NCBI RefSeq assembly: GCF_006980715.1
Contig: NZ_SBHN01000004.1
Coordinates: 63,353 to 127,352 of the forward strand
Length of the DNA stretch: 64,000 bases
Direction: 5' to 3'
Source: Telmatospirillum sp. J64-1
Lineage (GTDB): Bacteria > Pseudomonadota > Alphaproteobacteria > Rhodospirillales > Magnetospirillaceae
How positions within the stretch are numbered: position 1 is the stretch's first letter; every line of letters starts with the position of its first letter. The translations under genes and the position numbers were made by a program. The notes below the pieces were generated by a model that was not told the DNA's origin, did not search any database, and saw nothing but the letters and a program-made list of their open reading frames with translations. This document shows positions 25,073 to 38,447 of the stretch, piece after piece.

Positions 25073-25989
25073 GCCTTCCCCGTCCGCTGGATGAACCCGC
25101 CATCGCCGCCCCGGTGCCGTCGGGCATCAAGGTGTCCTTCGAGTTCTTCCCGCCCAAGACCGAGAAGATGCAGCAATCCCTGTGGGACTGCGTCAAGCGC
25201 CTGGAACCGCTTGCGCCGCGCTTCGTCTCGGTGACCTATGGCGCGGGCGGCTCGACGCGCGAGCGCACCCACGAGACCGTGGCGCGCATCCGCCGCGAGA
25301 CCAACCTGGAACCCGCCGCCCATCTGACCTGCGTCGGCGCCTCGAAGGCCGAGATCGACGAGGTGGCGCAGCGTTACTGGGACGAAGGCATCCGCCACAT
25401 CGTCGCGCTGCGCGGCGATGCGCCCGAGGGCCAGGGCGGCTATCGCCCCCATCCCGACGGCTATGCCTATGCCGCGGATCTGGTGGAGGGGTTGAAGCGG
25501 CTGCATGATTTCGAGATTTCGGTGGCGGCCTATCCCGAGGCCCATCCCGACGCGCCCAGCGCCCAGTTCGACCTGGACAACCTGAAGCGCAAGATCGACG
25601 CGGGCGCCACCCGCGCCATCACCCAGTATTTCTTCGATGTCGACGTCTATCGCCGCTTCATGGACCGCGTGCTGGCCGCCGGCATCACCGTGCCGGTGGT
25701 GCCGGGCATCCTGCCCGTGACCAATTTCGCCCAGGTGGTGAAGTTCTCCAAGGTCTGCGGCGCGACGGTGCCCAGCTGGATGGGCACGCTGTTCGAGGGG
25801 CTGGACGACGACCCGGAAACCCGCAAGCTGGTCGCCGCCACCCTGGCCATGGAACAATGCCGCACCCTGGCCGCCGACGGGGTGGAGCATTTCCACTTCT
25901 ATACCCTGAACCGTGCCGATCTGGCCTTCGCCATCTGCCATATCCTGGGCGTGCGCGCACCGCGCGATACCGCCGTGCAAACCGCCTGA
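25069..25989 (+). CDS. metF: 5,10-methylenetetrahydrofolate reductase
   Basis: 306 residues from GTG 25069, which overlaps the upstream TGA (GTGA) and has AGGAG nearby. Reduces 5,10-methylene-THF to 5-methyl-THF with FAD, supplying methyl groups to MetH downstream. Motifs: VSFEFFPPKTEKM, VSVTYGAGGSTRERTHETV, HLTCVG, ALRGDAPEGQGGY, ITQYFFDVDVY and PVVPGILPVTNF. The N-terminal 20 residues are proline-rich and variable. Confidence 0.96.
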   Translation: MSLPRPLDEPAIAAPVPSGIKVSFEFFPPKTEKMQQSLWDCVKRLEPLAPRFVSVTYGAGGSTRERTHETVARIRRETNLEPAAHLTCVGASKAEIDEVAQRYWDEGIRHIVALRGDAPEGQGGYRPHPDGYAYAADLVEGLKRLHDFEISVAAYPEAHPDAPSAQFDLDNLKRKIDAGATRAITQYFFDVDVYRRFMDRVLAAGITVPVVPGILPVTNFAQVVKFSKVCGATVPSWMGTLFEGLDDDPETRKLVAATLAMEQCRTLAADGVEHFHFYTLNRADLAFAICHILGVRAPRDTAVQTA

Positions 25990-25994
25990 GTTCC

Positions 25995-26098
25995 CGTCCT
26001 TCGAGACGGCCCCTTTGGGGCCTCCTCAGGACGAGGACAAAATTGAACATATGTGTAGCCTCACCCTGAGGAGCCCCGCCAGGGGCGTCTCGAAGGGT
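25995..26098. repeat. CTTCGAGACG/CTGAGGAG palindromic element in metF-metH spacer
   Basis: The left part has CCTTCGAGACGGCCCC-TTT-GGGGCCTCCTCAGG. The right part is its inverted partner CCCTGAGGAGCCCCGCCAGGGGCGTCTCGAAGGG, across about 30 AT-richer bases. The whole unit can fold as one long hairpin. Related copies: 29665-29701 (half) and 34430-34519. Confidence 0.8.
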
Positions 26099-26148
26099 AA
26101 AGCGGACCAGCCGCCCTTTCAGCCATCGCCTGAACGTCAGGAAGAAGA

Positions 26149-29643
<3,495 letters not shown>

Positions 29644-29664
29644 CGGGAAAGGAATGGAGCCTTA

Positions 29665-29701
29665 TGTCGTCCTGAGAAGCCGCTAAAGCGGCTCCTCAGG
29701 A
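29665..29701. repeat. Half copy of CTGAGGAG-type element
   Basis: GTCCTGAGAAGCCGC-TAAA-GCGGCTCCTCAGGAT lies 22 bases after the metH stop. It corresponds to one arm of the element at 25995-26098 and may also act as the metH 3'-end hairpin. Confidence 0.6.
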
Positions 29702-29805
29702 TTTGGCAGATTGCAAAAAACTCCTATTTCCCCCCATGGCCCTCGCCTTCGCGAGGGTGACGGTCTGGCGCGGACAGAGCTGACTGTTTCCGTAGCCTGT
29801 TACGA

Positions 29806-29919
29806 GACACAGATGGACACAGATAAACACAGATGAAATTTTGATTTTTCTCTCCCCTTCTTTTTTAAAAAGATCGGGCAAAGAACTTCGAAAAATTCAT
29901 CTGTGTTCCTCTGTGTCTT
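29806..29919. repeat. ACACAGATGAA-type dispersed inverted repeat, copy 2
   Basis: GACACAGATGGACACAGATAAACACAGATGAAA (written here in parts: three ACACAGAT units, 29806-29838) faces TTCATCTGTGTTCCTCTGTGTC (29896-29917) across an AT-rich centre. Same organisation as 2837-2962. The remainder of the 291-base spacer 29644-29934 holds no gene. Confidence 0.7.
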
Positions 29920-29934
29920 AATCCTCTTCCCGCC

Positions 29935-30264
29935 TCAGTTCCCTGTCCTCGGCCCGAAGAGGATCACCATCGCCCCCAGCACGCACAGCGTCACGCCGAT
30001 CCCGTCCCAGCGGTCGGGGCGCGTGCCTTCGACGGTCCACATCCAGGCCAGCGACGCCAGGATGTAGATGCCGCCATAGGCGGCATAGGCCCGTCCGGCG
30101 AAATCCGCATCGATGCGGGTCAGCGCCCAGGCGAAGAGGGCGAGGCTGGCCATGCCGGGAATCAGCCAGAGCGGCGTCTTGTCCAGCCGCAGCCAAGCCC
30201 AGAAAGCGAAGCAGCCGCCAATCTCGGCGAAAGCGGCCAGGATATAGGTCGGGATCGTCCACAT
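29935..30264 (-). CDS. YnfA/UPF0060 family small membrane protein
   Basis: 109 residues with four predicted membrane segments: [54 protein letters not shown] and [19 protein letters not shown]. The [13 protein letters not shown] and [13 protein letters not shown] motifs are the family signature. Related in fold to small multidrug-resistance proteins; transport substrate unproven. Same strand as the DUF202 gene but separate. Confidence 0.92.
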   Translation of the reverse strand: MWTIPTYILAAFAEIGGCFAFWAWLRLDKTPLWLIPGMASLALFAWALTRIDADFAGRAYAAYGGIYILASLAWMWTVEGTRPDRWDGIGVTLCVLGAMVILFGPRTGN

Positions 30265-30311
30265 GGGGCCGCAGCATCATGGGGATCGGCCGGATTGTCC
30301 AGCCCCGCCCG

Positions 30312-30665
30312 CTACCGGAACCATACCCCCGTCAGCGCCCCCATGGCCGCCGCCGCCAGGATGGAACTCAGCAGGACCAGCAGCCAGGGCGGCAGCCGCC
30401 CGATATCCGGGCCGTGCAGGTTGTCGCTGATCTTGCGGTAGCGCCAGGCGGCCATCAGGAAGGTCATGATGCCGAAGACGATCAATGCCACCGCCGAGGC
30501 GCGCAAGGCCCAGAAGGGCAGCACCTCGTGCAGGAAGCGCTCGACACCCAGGCCTGAGACCAAGGCGGCAAGGCCGGTCCTGATCCAGGCGGAATAGGTG
30601 CGCTCCGCCGCCAGCAGGGTCCGTTCCTCGGCCAGGGGAGCGCGGGGATTTTCCTGCTCGCTCAG
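30312..30665 (-). CDS. DUF202 (YidH-type) membrane protein with apparent CTG start
   Basis: 117 residues if started at CTG 30665, which overlaps the upstream slipin stop (CTGA) and has GGAAGG 7-8 bases before it. No ATG, GTG or TTG occurs in frame until TTG 30563, which would delete the conserved [18 protein letters not shown] helix that defines DUF202. Three membrane segments follow (about 28-46, 57-75, 92-113). Family function unknown. It is the third gene of an nfeD-slipin-DUF202 operon. Start is inferred. Confidence 0.72.
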   Translation of the reverse strand: MSEQENPRAPLAEERTLLAAERTYSAWIRTGLAALVSGLGVERFLHEVLPFWALRASAVALIVFGIMTFLMAAWRYRKISDNLHGPDIGRLPPWLLVLLSSILAAAAMGALTGVWFR

Positions 30666-31432
30666 GACGCGCCCTTCCGCTCCATCATGTCGATAAAGCT
30701 TTTCGCCAGGTCCACCGGGAAGGGGAAGACGATGGTGGAATTCTTCTCGGCGGCGATGTCATGCAAGGTGGCGAGATAGCGCAGCTGCATGGCCGCCGGA
30801 GCCCGTTCCATGATCTCGGCGGCCTCGACCAGCTTTTCGGCGGCCTGCTGCTCGCCCTCGGCATTGATGATCTTGGCGCGCCGGATACGCTCGGCCTCGG
30901 CCTGGCGGGCGATGGCGCGGACCATGCTCTCGTCGATGTCGACATGCTTGATTTCCACATTGGCGACCTTGATCCCCCAAGCATCGGTCTGGGAATCGAG
31001 GATCTCCTGGATGTCGCTGTTCAGCTTGTCGCGTTCCGACAGCATCTCGTCCAGGTCGTGCTTGCCGAGTACCGAGCGCAGCGTCGTCTGGGCCAGCTGG
31101 CTGGTCGCGACCATGAAATTCTCGACCTGGATCACCGCCTTGTCGGCATTGACCACGCGGAAATAGAGCACCGCATTGACCTTGACCGAGACGTTGTCCT
31201 TGCTGATCACGTCCTGGCTGGGCACGTCGAGGACAATGGTGCGCATGTCCACCCGCACCGCCTGCTGGATGCCCGGCAGGATGACGATCACGCCGGGCCC
31301 CTTGACCCCGCTGAACCGCCCCAGAGTGAAGACCACGGCGCGTTCGTATTCGCGCAGGATCTTGATCGCCGCGCCGATCAGCCCGATCAGAAGCAGGGCG
31401 ATGATGACGTAGAATGACAAATCCAGAACCAT
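30662..31432 (-). CDS. Slipin/stomatin-like SPFH protein
   Basis: 256 residues: an N-terminal membrane segment ([17 protein letters not shown]), then an SPFH domain ([37 protein letters not shown]) and a C-terminal coiled coil ([23 protein letters not shown]). The conserved [22 protein letters not shown] is typical of slipins. These proteins form oligomeric membrane microdomains and are partnered by NfeD proteases, encoded just upstream with overlapping ends. ATG 31432 preferred; a GTG two codons earlier overlaps the nfeD stop. Confidence 0.93.
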   Translation of the reverse strand: MVLDLSFYVIIALLLIGLIGAAIKILREYERAVVFTLGRFSGVKGPGVIVILPGIQQAVRVDMRTIVLDVPSQDVISKDNVSVKVNAVLYFRVVNADKAVIQVENFMVATSQLAQTTLRSVLGKHDLDEMLSERDKLNSDIQEILDSQTDAWGIKVANVEIKHVDIDESMVRAIARQAEAERIRRAKIINAEGEQQAAEKLVEAAEIMERAPAAMQLRYLATLHDIAAEKNSTIVFPFPVDLAKSFIDMMERKGAS

Positions 31433-31434
31433 GG

Positions 31435-32820
31435 TCACCTCTCGTCCGGTTTCTTGGGGTCAACCTCCAGCACCAAGCCCTCGGCTTTGCGCACCACAAC
31501 CGTTTCCCCAGGCTGCAAGGGACGCGCGGCACGGGCCTGCCAGCGTTCGCCATGCACCAGGATTTCGCCCTTCCCCGCCTCGCTCCAGGTCAGCACCCTG
31601 CCCTCGGCGCCCAGCATCTCCTCGAAACCACTCAGGACGGGCCGCCTGCGCGTGCGCAGGAACAGGGTCATCACCGTCACCACCACGGCGAGCGTCAGGG
31701 CCGTGGCGCCCAGGATGACCGGCCAGGGCACCCCGAAGCCGGGCACATTCATGTCGAACATCATGATCGAGCCGAAGGCGAACAAGGCTGCCCCGCCCAG
31801 CCCCAGCAGGCCGAAGGAGGGCACGAATGCCTCGGCGATCATCAGCGCCAGCCCCAGCATCACCAGGGCCGCCCCGGCATAATCGATGGGCAGGACGTTC
31901 AGGGCGAACAGCGCCACGAGCAGGCTGGTCGCGCCGATCACCCCGGGGAAGATGGCGCCCGGATTGGACAGCTCGAAGATGATGCCGTAGATGCCGATCA
32001 GCATCAGCATATAGGCGATGGAGGGATCGGTGATGACGGCCAGCATCCGCGTCTGCCAATCCACCGCGACCTCGTCCACCACCACGCCATCGAGGTCCAG
32101 CGTGACCTGCTCGCCGCGCAGGGTGACGGTGCGGCCGTTGGCCTGTCCGACAAGCTGCTGCGGAGACGTGGCGATGAAATCCACCACGCGCTGCTCAACC
32201 GCTTGACTGGAGGTCAGGTTGACCGCCTCACGCACCGCCTGCTCGGCCCATTCGGCATTGCGGCCATGCATCTCGGCCAGTCCGCGGATATAGGCGGCGG
32301 CGTCGTTGACCACCTTGCGCTCCATGGGGCCGCGCGGCGTGGGAACGGTTTCCTCCTCCCCCTCCTCTTCCGCCGGTTCCTCCTCCGGCGGCCCGCCGGG
32401 CATGCCGCCCATCGCCACCGGCGTGGCCGAGCCCAGATTGGTGCTGGGCGCCATCGCCGCGACATGGCTGGCATAGCTGATATAGGTCCCGGCGCTGGCC
32501 GCCCGCGCGCCGGGCGGCGCCACCCACGAGGCCACCGGCACGGGCGAGGCCAGGATGGCGCGGATGATGTCGCGCATGGCCGTGTCCAGCCCGCCCGGCG
32601 TGTCCTGGCGCAGGATCACTAGGGCGATGTCGTCCTGTTCGGCGGCGCGTTCGATGTTCTGGATGACATGACGTGCGAGCGCCGGGCCGATGGGGCCCTC
32701 GATGGTCAGCATCACCGCACGGCGCTGCCCTTCGGGGCGCTGTTCCTGCGCCCCGGCCGCCAGCATCACCGCCCCGCAGAGAAAGGCGAGGACGGAAAGG
32801 AAAAAAGCCCGGACCTTCAT
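31435..32820 (-). CDS. NfeD-family membrane serine protease (ClpP-like)
   Basis: 461 residues. Signal peptide ([19 protein letters not shown]). ClpP/crotonase-like protease domain about 35-230, with [27 protein letters not shown] and presumed nucleophile Ser in [14 protein letters not shown]. An acidic [16 protein letters not shown] insert lies at about 140-156. Four to five membrane segments follow (about 250-370), then a soluble OB-fold NfeD domain ([24 protein letters not shown]). It is thought to cleave slipin, encoded next; this is family knowledge rather than seen here. Confidence 0.93.
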   Translation of the reverse strand: MKVRAFFLSVLAFLCGAVMLAAGAQEQRPEGQRRAVMLTIEGPIGPALARHVIQNIERAAEQDDIALVILRQDTPGGLDTAMRDIIRAILASPVPVASWVAPPGARAASAGTYISYASHVAAMAPSTNLGSATPVAMGGMPGGPPEEEPAEEEGEEETVPTPRGPMERKVVNDAAAYIRGLAEMHGRNAEWAEQAVREAVNLTSSQAVEQRVVDFIATSPQQLVGQANGRTVTLRGEQVTLDLDGVVVDEVAVDWQTRMLAVITDPSIAYMLMLIGIYGIIFELSNPGAIFPGVIGATSLLVALFALNVLPIDYAGAALVMLGLALMIAEAFVPSFGLLGLGGAALFAFGSIMMFDMNVPGFGVPWPVILGATALTLAVVVTVMTLFLRTRRRPVLSGFEEMLGAEGRVLTWSEAGKGEILVHGERWQARAARPLQPGETVVVRKAEGLVLEVDPKKPDER

Positions 32821-32872
32821 GCCTCTGACTTGAGGCCAAGGGCCGGGCTTACAAGGGGATGGAGACCGACTC

Positions 32873-33766
32873 TTAAGGCTGGCGGTTCACCACCGTAAAG
32901 TCGCGCGAGCCCAGGAAACCGGGACGCGGCGTCTCGGGACCGAAGGGCGCCACCGGCAGATTCTCGACGCTGTTATAGACGAAGAAGGCGTTGCTGCGTG
33001 GATAGGGCGAGATGTTGCTGCCCGAACCATGGATGACATTGCAGTCAAAAATCAGCACCGATCCCGCAGGGCCCGTGGGCTGGACGAGGCCGTGGCGGCG
33101 CACCAGCTCGGTCATGGTCTCGTCGTCGGGCACACCGACTTCCTGGCGCACCAGGGACTGGGTGTAGTTCTGCTCGGGCGTGGCGCCGACGCAGGACACA
33201 TAGGTCTTGTGCGAGCCCGGCACGACCATCAGCGGGCCATTGAAGGGATTGTTCTCGCTGAGCGCCAGCGAGCAGGAGACGGTGCGCATGCGCGGCAGGC
33301 CGTCTTCCACATGCCAGGTCTCGAAATCGGAATGCCAATAGAATTCCTTGCCCCGGAAGCCCGGCTTGTAATTGATGCGCGACTGATGGACATAGACGTC
33401 GCTGCCGAGGATCTGGGCGCTGACTCCGGCCAGCCGGTCGTCGCGGCACAAGGAAGCAAAGACGGGATCGCTCTGGTGAATGGCGAAGATCGAGCGGACA
33501 TCGTCGCCGCCGGCCTCGCGGATCACTTCCGGCTCGGTCGAACCGGCCTTTTCGCGGCACAGGCGGTTGACCTCGTCCACCAGCCTGGCCGTCTCCTCCT
33601 CGTCGAAGAAGGCGGGCAGGAAGAGATAGCCGTTCTCCTCGAAGAAGGCCAACTGGTCGGCGGTCAGCGGGCCGGAACGGCCGGGATAGACCACCGGATC
33701 CTGGCGGTCGATCAGCCGAGGCCGATCATAGATGCGCGAGGGGTAGATATCGACCATCCGGTCCAT
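32873..33766 (-). CDS. ectD: Ectoine hydroxylase EctD
   Basis: 297 residues. Fe(II)/2-oxoglutarate dioxygenase converting ectoine to 5-hydroxyectoine. The EctD signature region FYWHSDFETWHVEDGLPRMRTVSCS contains the metal ligands HxD and the ectoine-contacting residues. The third iron ligand is His in DCNVIHGSGSNIS, and the 2-oxoglutarate Arg follows in YPRSNAFFVYN. AAGGAG precedes the ATG. Last gene of ectABCD, 173 bases after ectC; the spacer holds a TCCCCCTC/GAGGGGGA hairpin (33907-33931) that could lower its expression. Confidence 0.95.
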   Translation of the reverse strand: MDRMVDIYPSRIYDRPRLIDRQDPVVYPGRSGPLTADQLAFFEENGYLFLPAFFDEEETARLVDEVNRLCREKAGSTEPEVIREAGGDDVRSIFAIHQSDPVFASLCRDDRLAGVSAQILGSDVYVHQSRINYKPGFRGKEFYWHSDFETWHVEDGLPRMRTVSCSLALSENNPFNGPLMVVPGSHKTYVSCVGATPEQNYTQSLVRQEVGVPDDETMTELVRRHGLVQPTGPAGSVLIFDCNVIHGSGSNISPYPRSNAFFVYNSVENLPVAPFGPETPRPGFLGSRDFTVVNRQP

Positions 33767-33939
33767 TGGCTCAGTCTCCTTTTCCCATATTCTTGATTGC
33801 TCCTTCCATGGGGAAGGAGAGCTTCACCAGAACACGAGGGCGAACCAAGGAACGTTAGATTGCGATCGGCAAGCCGCCCTGGGCGCCCTGCGTTTCTGGC
33901 CGGTTATCCCCCTCCACCTTGGTAGAGGGGGAAGATGGA

Positions 33940-34341
33940 TCAAGCGGCGTTTTCGTCTTCCTTCACCAAGGGATAGACGCCTTCGCTGTCATGGACCTCC
34001 TGGCCCGTCAGCGGAGGATTGAAGACGCAGACCATGCGCATGTCCTTGGTCGCCCGCAGCAGATGGCGGTCGTTCTTGTCCAGCGCATAGACGGTCCCGG
34101 CCGAGATCGGATAGATCTTGCCGTCGTCGGTGGTCTCGATCTCGCCCTCACCCTCGATGCAATAGACCGCTTCCAAATGGTTGCGATACCAGATCAGGGT
34201 TTCGGTGCCGGCCTTGATGATGGTGTCGTGCAGCGAGAAGCCCATGCCTTCATGCTTCAGCAGCAGGCGGCGGCTGTTCCAGGTTTCGGTATCGACGTCG
34301 TTTTCGGTGCCGATCACGTCCTGAAGCCGTTTGACGATCAT
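33940..34341 (-). CDS. ectC: L-ectoine synthase EctC
   Basis: 133 residues, cupin fold, full length. Cyclises N-gamma-acetyl-diaminobutyrate to ectoine. Motifs: [53 protein letters not shown] (metal-binding Glu and Tyr), [26 protein letters not shown] with the conserved His. ATG 34341 has a GGAGAGAAAGAAG leader; earlier in-frame codons lie inside a repeat. Separated from ectB by that repeat. Confidence 0.96.
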   Translation of the reverse strand: MIVKRLQDVIGTENDVDTETWNSRRLLLKHEGMGFSLHDTIIKAGTETLIWYRNHLEAVYCIEGEGEIETTDDGKIYPISAGTVYALDKNDRHLLRATKDMRMVCVFNPPLTGQEVHDSEGVYPLVKEDENAA

Positions 34342-34429
34342 TCTTCTTTCTCTCCGTATCTCTCGGAAGTCAGTGGGGGAACGCAGAACGGGCTGGAAAA
34401 GACGCCCGAGACGCTTTTGGTCCGCCTTG

Positions 34430-34519
34430 CACCTTTCGAGACGCCGCCAAGGCGGCTCCTCAAGGTGAGGCTTATCGAACCTCATGCTGAGGAGCCCCGC
34501 AGGGGCGTCTCGAAGCATG
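34430..34519. repeat. CTTCGAGACG/CTGAGGAG palindromic element in ectB-ectC spacer
   Basis: ACCTTTCGAGACGCCGCC-AAGGCGGCTCCTCAAGGTGAGG on the left, and CCTCATGCTGAGGAGCCCCGCAGGGGCGTCTCGAAGCATG on the right. Same family as 25995-26098, and like it placed between two genes of one operon. Confidence 0.8.
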
Positions 34520-34555
34520 CCAAGCGCTCAGGCGTTTTCTTCCCCCGTTCAATCC

Positions 34556-35842
34556 TTACTCGGCAGCCCGAGCATTCATGCGGGTGACTTCGCGGCGGGC
34601 CACCGGGGCGATGGCTTCCTCCAGGATGTCCAGGCCCTTGACCAGGGCCTCCTCGCAGATGGTCAGCGGCGGCATCACCTTCAGCACATTCGAGGTGAAG
34701 CCCGCCGTCTCGATGATCAGCCCGCGCGAGAAGGCCTCATGCGCGACGGCCGAGGCCATGCCTTCGGCGCCGAAGACCATGCCCTGGACCAGGCCGCGGC
34801 CACGCACGCCCTCGACCAAGCCGTCGAAACGGTCGGCCATCTGCTCCAGGCGCAGGCGCACCATCTCGCCCTTTTCCTGCACGGCCTTTTCCAGGCCGTC
34901 GTCCTGCCAATAGGCCATCAGGGCCTCGGTGGCCGCGACGAAGGCCAGGTTATTGCCGCGGAAGGTGCCGTTATGCTCGCCCGGCGTCCACTTGTCGTAT
35001 TCCGGCTTGAACAGGGTCAGGGCCAGCGGCAGGCCGAAGCCGCCGATCGCCTTGGACAAGCAGATGATGTCGGGCTTGATGCCGGCGGGCTCGAAGCTGA
35101 AGAACGGGCCGGTGCGGCCGCAACCCATCTGGATGTCGTCGACGATCATCAGCATGCCGTGCTTGCGGCACAGCTTTTCCAGGCGCTTCAGCCAGTCGAA
35201 GGAGGCGACATTGATCCCGCCTTCGCCCTGCACCGTCTCGACGATCACCGCCGCCGGCAGGTCCATGCCGCTGCCACGGTCGTCCAGATAGCGCGCCAGC
35301 ACGTCGACCGTGTCCACGTCCTCGCCCAGATAGCCGTCGAAGGGCATGGAGAAGGCATTGGTCAGCGGGATGCCGGCGCCGCCGCGCTTGGTGCTGTTGC
35401 CGGTCACCGCCAGCGATCCCATGGTCATGCCGTGGAAGCCGTTGGTGAAGCCGATGATCATCGAACGCCCGGTGATCTTGCGGGCCAGCTTCAGCGCGCT
35501 TTCGACGCTGTTGGTGCCGGTCGGCCCGGGGAACATGACCTTGTACTTCATGTCGCGCGGGGCCAGGATCACGTCGTTCAGGGTGTTCAGCAGGTCGCGC
35601 TTGGCCTCGGTCGCCATGTCCAGACCGTGCGCGATGCCGTCGCGCGACATGTAATCGATCAGCCGCGCCTTCAGAAGCGGATTGTTGTGCCCGTAATTGA
35701 GCACGCCCGCGCCGGCGAAGAAGTCGATATAGCGCCGGCCGTTTTCATCAAAGACGGTATGGCCCGTTGCCCTGGTGAAGACGGTCGGGAAGTCACGGAC
35801 ATAGGAACGGACCTTGGACTCGAGTTCCTCGAAAGTTTTCAT
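34556..35842 (-). CDS. ectB: Diaminobutyrate-2-oxoglutarate aminotransferase EctB
   Basis: 428 residues. PLP enzyme turning aspartate semialdehyde plus glutamate into 2,4-diaminobutyrate. Motifs: [81 protein letters not shown] and [18 protein letters not shown] (Schiff-base Lys). ATG 35842 has GAGGAGGAG 9 bases upstream; that site begins right after the ectA stop, so the genes are tightly linked. Confidence 0.97.
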   Translation of the reverse strand: MKTFEELESKVRSYVRDFPTVFTRATGHTVFDENGRRYIDFFAGAGVLNYGHNNPLLKARLIDYMSRDGIAHGLDMATEAKRDLLNTLNDVILAPRDMKYKVMFPGPTGTNSVESALKLARKITGRSMIIGFTNGFHGMTMGSLAVTGNSTKRGGAGIPLTNAFSMPFDGYLGEDVDTVDVLARYLDDRGSGMDLPAAVIVETVQGEGGINVASFDWLKRLEKLCRKHGMLMIVDDIQMGCGRTGPFFSFEPAGIKPDIICLSKAIGGFGLPLALTLFKPEYDKWTPGEHNGTFRGNNLAFVAATEALMAYWQDDGLEKAVQEKGEMVRLRLEQMADRFDGLVEGVRGRGLVQGMVFGAEGMASAVAHEAFSRGLIIETAGFTSNVLKVMPPLTICEEALVKGLDILEEAIAPVARREVTRMNARAAE

Positions 35843-35858
35843 GAGAGGGTACTCCTCC

Positions 35859-36386
35859 TCAGCCAAATTTGAGAGGACCGATCCGGAACAGAAGCTCGGC
35901 CTCGTGGCCGGCGCCGGGAAACAGATCCTCGGGAAAACACATCTCTTCCGTCACCGATGCCGAAAAGCGCCGGGCAAAGGAGCGGAACAGGGATTGAGAG
36001 GCGGTATTGCTGGGGCTGATGGTGGTTTCCACCATCAGGGGCGCCGGATCGAGGCGCCGCACAAGACTGTCGAGCATGCGGCCGGCCAGGCCGATACCGC
36101 GATATTCGGGGGCTACGCCCACCTGCCAGACGAAGAGATGATCCGGCTGCTCGGGCAGGCGGTAGGCGGTAATCAGGCCCGCCAGGGGGCCGTTTTCGTC
36201 ATCCGCCGCCTCGGCGACGATACTGGTGGCGGCATGCCACCGGGCCAGCATCAAATAGACGTAACAGGAATTGAGATCGAGCGTCCCAGCGGCACGAACC
36301 AACTCCCACATTCGGGGCCCATCTTCCTGGATGGGCGGGCGGAGAACAAGAGACGCCGAAGCGCCAGCTTGAAAGCCGTTCGACAC
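35859..36386 (-). CDS. ectA: Diaminobutyrate acetyltransferase EctA
   Basis: 175 residues, GNAT fold. Acetylates the gamma-amino group of diaminobutyrate. Family signatures: [54 protein letters not shown] (acetyl-CoA loop) and [24 protein letters not shown] start at 36386 with TGGAG upstream. First gene of the operon; no aspartokinase (ask_ect) and no EctR regulator are adjacent, so osmotic control must come from the promoter in the AT-rich spacer beyond 36386 or from elsewhere. Confidence 0.95.
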   Translation of the reverse strand: MSNGFQAGASASLVLRPPIQEDGPRMWELVRAAGTLDLNSCYVYLMLARWHAATSIVAEAADDENGPLAGLITAYRLPEQPDHLFVWQVGVAPEYRGIGLAGRMLDSLVRRLDPAPLMVETTISPSNTASQSLFRSFARRFSASVTEEMCFPEDLFPGAGHEAELLFRIGPLKFG

Positions 36387-36792
36387 GGAACCGGCTCCAT
36401 AGCTGTTTCAGAAAAGGGTGAAAGCGCACGCGCCCAAATGGCACGCACCAGCATTCGCAAAGTATCGCGCAGTCTTTATTCAATCGCGGGAATCAGCGTT
36501 TCCGCCTGAGGCATTAACATACGATGCCTTCTCCCGCGATCAATGTCAGGATGAACAGTTATTTCCTGACGCTGATTCTGGTGAATTTCCATCAGCATGG
36601 CTGCCAATATACGGATCGAAGCCCAGGGATCAACCCCTAATATTCCAATTATGCCTACGCATCCTTCTGGTGATGTTATTTCTGCCCATTCCGTATGAGA
36701 TATATCGCCTTGATCACAGACCCGTCCCGGCACATCTTGAACAGCAGCAAGCGCCTATTATTCCTTCTGCTATTCCGCCTCCCGGGAGTTCC
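36387..36792. other. AT-rich 406-base divergent spacer, possible 85-codon remnant
   Basis: Divergent control region between ectA and the MFS gene, clearly richer in A and T than its surroundings. A minus-strand frame 36476-36733 from a GTG codon reads VGIIGILGVDPWASIRILAAMLMEIHQ, with many ATA codons that are rare elsewhere here. No family, promoter of high quality or insertion-sequence end was recognised. It must contain the ectA promoter. Confidence 0.45.
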
Positions 36793-38049
36793 ATGCGCCA
36801 AGCCATTGCCCCCATCGCCGCTTTGCTGGTCGCAGTCGGATTAATGCTTTTGGGCAGTGGCATGCTGGGTACCCTAATCGGCATACGACTTGCCGATGCG
36901 GGCATCCCGTCTTTCCTGAACGGCCTCGTGATGTCGTCCTATTTCCTGGGGCTGGTCATCGGGTCGCTTTACGGCAACCGGCTGATCGAGGCGGTGGGGC
37001 ATATCCGCGCCTTCTCGGTCTTCGCCTCGGTCTTTTCAGCGGCGACGCTGGCCCATGGCTATTACGTCGCCCCGGCGCCCTGGGCGGCGCTGCGCATGCT
37101 GGAAGGCGTCTGCATGGCCGGGCTGTTCATGGTGACGGAAAGCTGGCTCAATCAGCAGGCGGACAACCGCACGCGCGGCTTGGTGCTGTCGATGTACATG
37201 GTCACCGTCTACATGGCGCAAGGCGCCGGGCAGTTCCTGCTGAACCTGCACGACCCCAGCGGCTTCGGCCTGTTCGTGCTGGCCTCGATCCTGCTGTCGG
37301 TGGCCCTGGTGCCGGTGGCAGCGACGAAGGTGACGGCCCCGGCGACGCCCCAGCCGTCGCGCCTGAGCTTCCGCCGGCTCTACGAGATTTCGCCGCTCGG
37401 CGTCGCCGGGGCCTTCGCCTCGGGGCTGACGGTAGGGTCCTTCTACGGCATCGGCCCGATCTTCGCCCACGAGATCGGCCTGCCCGTCAGCGGCACGGCG
37501 CAATTGATGGCCGCCGCCATCATGGGCGGACTGCTGCTGCAATTTCCCATCGGCCGGGGATCGGACCTGTTCGACCGCCGCAAGGTCATCGTCGCCCTGT
37601 GCGGGGGCATCCTGCTGGTCAGCCTGGCCCTGACCCAGGTGGGGGAGAACATCACGGCGCTGCTGGTACTGGCCGCCCTGTTCGGCGGCGCCAATTTCAC
37701 GCTCTATCCGCTCTGCGTCGCCCATGCCAACGACTTCATCGGGCCGGAAGACGTGGTGCCGGTCAGCGGCGGACTGCTGCTGTCCTACAGCCTCGGGGCC
37801 ACCATCGGCCCCTTGAGCGCGGCCGCCTTCATGGAAGCCGTGGGGCCGTCGGGCCTGTTCCTCTTCACCGCGCTCGTCGGCGCCGCGCTGGGCATCTACG
37901 GCCTGTGGCGCATGACCCGCCGCGCCAGCCCGCCGGCCGAGGAACAAGCCCCCTTCCGCCCGCTGCCGCGCACCAGCCTGATGGCCACGGAACTGGACCC
38001 GCGCGGCACCGAGGACGAAGAGCAGCTCAGCTTCAATTTCGGCAGCTGA
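36793..38049 (+). CDS. MFS transporter (YcaD/CynX-like)
   Basis: 418 residues with about 12 membrane segments, starting MRQAIAPIAALLVAVGLMLLGSGMLGTLIGIRL. ATG 36793 has GGGAG 5 bases upstream; the reading frame stays open to 36418, but that part has foreign composition. The loop GRGSDLFDRRKVI is the MFS motif A variant between TM8 and TM9, and YGNRLIEAVGHIRAF is the equivalent of loop 2-3. The C-terminal tail (about 40 residues) is hydrophilic and acidic. Substrate unknown; divergence from ectABCD makes a compatible-solute or osmotic role possible but unproven. Confidence 0.88.
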   Translation: MRQAIAPIAALLVAVGLMLLGSGMLGTLIGIRLADAGIPSFLNGLVMSSYFLGLVIGSLYGNRLIEAVGHIRAFSVFASVFSAATLAHGYYVAPAPWAALRMLEGVCMAGLFMVTESWLNQQADNRTRGLVLSMYMVTVYMAQGAGQFLLNLHDPSGFGLFVLASILLSVALVPVAATKVTAPATPQPSRLSFRRLYEISPLGVAGAFASGLTVGSFYGIGPIFAHEIGLPVSGTAQLMAAAIMGGLLLQFPIGRGSDLFDRRKVIVALCGGILLVSLALTQVGENITALLVLAALFGGANFTLYPLCVAHANDFIGPEDVVPVSGGLLLSYSLGATIGPLSAAAFMEAVGPSGLFLFTALVGAALGIYGLWRMTRRASPPAEEQAPFRPLPRTSLMATELDPRGTEDEEQLSFNFGS

Positions 38050-38072
38050 GCCGCCCCGTCACGCCGACGCGG

Positions 38073-38288
38073 TTATCCGCGCGAGACGTAATCGGTATAG
38101 ACGCCGTAGTAATGGCCCTGCTCGCCCGTACCGGTGAAGCGGACACGGCGGGCGCGGTCGAAACCGGCCTGCAGATTACCTTGCGCGTGGTTTTCCTGGG
38201 CATGCTGGCGCCACATGGACAGGGCCCAGACGCCCAGAGCCATGACCATGATTCCCACGACAAAACCGACGGCACCGATTCCCAACAT
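38073..38288 (-). CDS. Small hypothetical membrane protein (71 aa)
   Basis: One N-terminal membrane helix (GAVGFVVGIMVMALGVWALSMW) is followed by a hydrophilic tail ending GHYYGVYTDYVSRG. AAGGAGGG lies 5 bases before ATG 38288, so translation is likely. No family recognised. It is convergent with the MFS gene and divergent from the TauE/SafE gene. Confidence 0.62.
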   Translation of the reverse strand: MLGIGAVGFVVGIMVMALGVWALSMWRQHAQENHAQGNLQAGFDRARRVRFTGTGEQGHYYGVYTDYVSRG

Positions 38289-38447
38289 CTGACCCTCCTT
38301 GTCTGAGTATGACCCGACCGAAAGGATAGGACAGAGGGGTTAAGATCACCGAAAACCATTCTGTGACAAGGCTGGTTTGACCATTGCCATCGGGCGGGGC
38401 ATGATCTGCTCTCCAAATTCAGCCGCAAGCTATCCCGGAGAGTAACC

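Noticed and set aside
36418-36792. N-terminal extension of the MFS transporter by 125 codons
   Set aside because: The extension is AT-rich, hydrophilic and unlike transporter N-termini; ATG 36793 has a GGGAG site and starts the first membrane helix directly.
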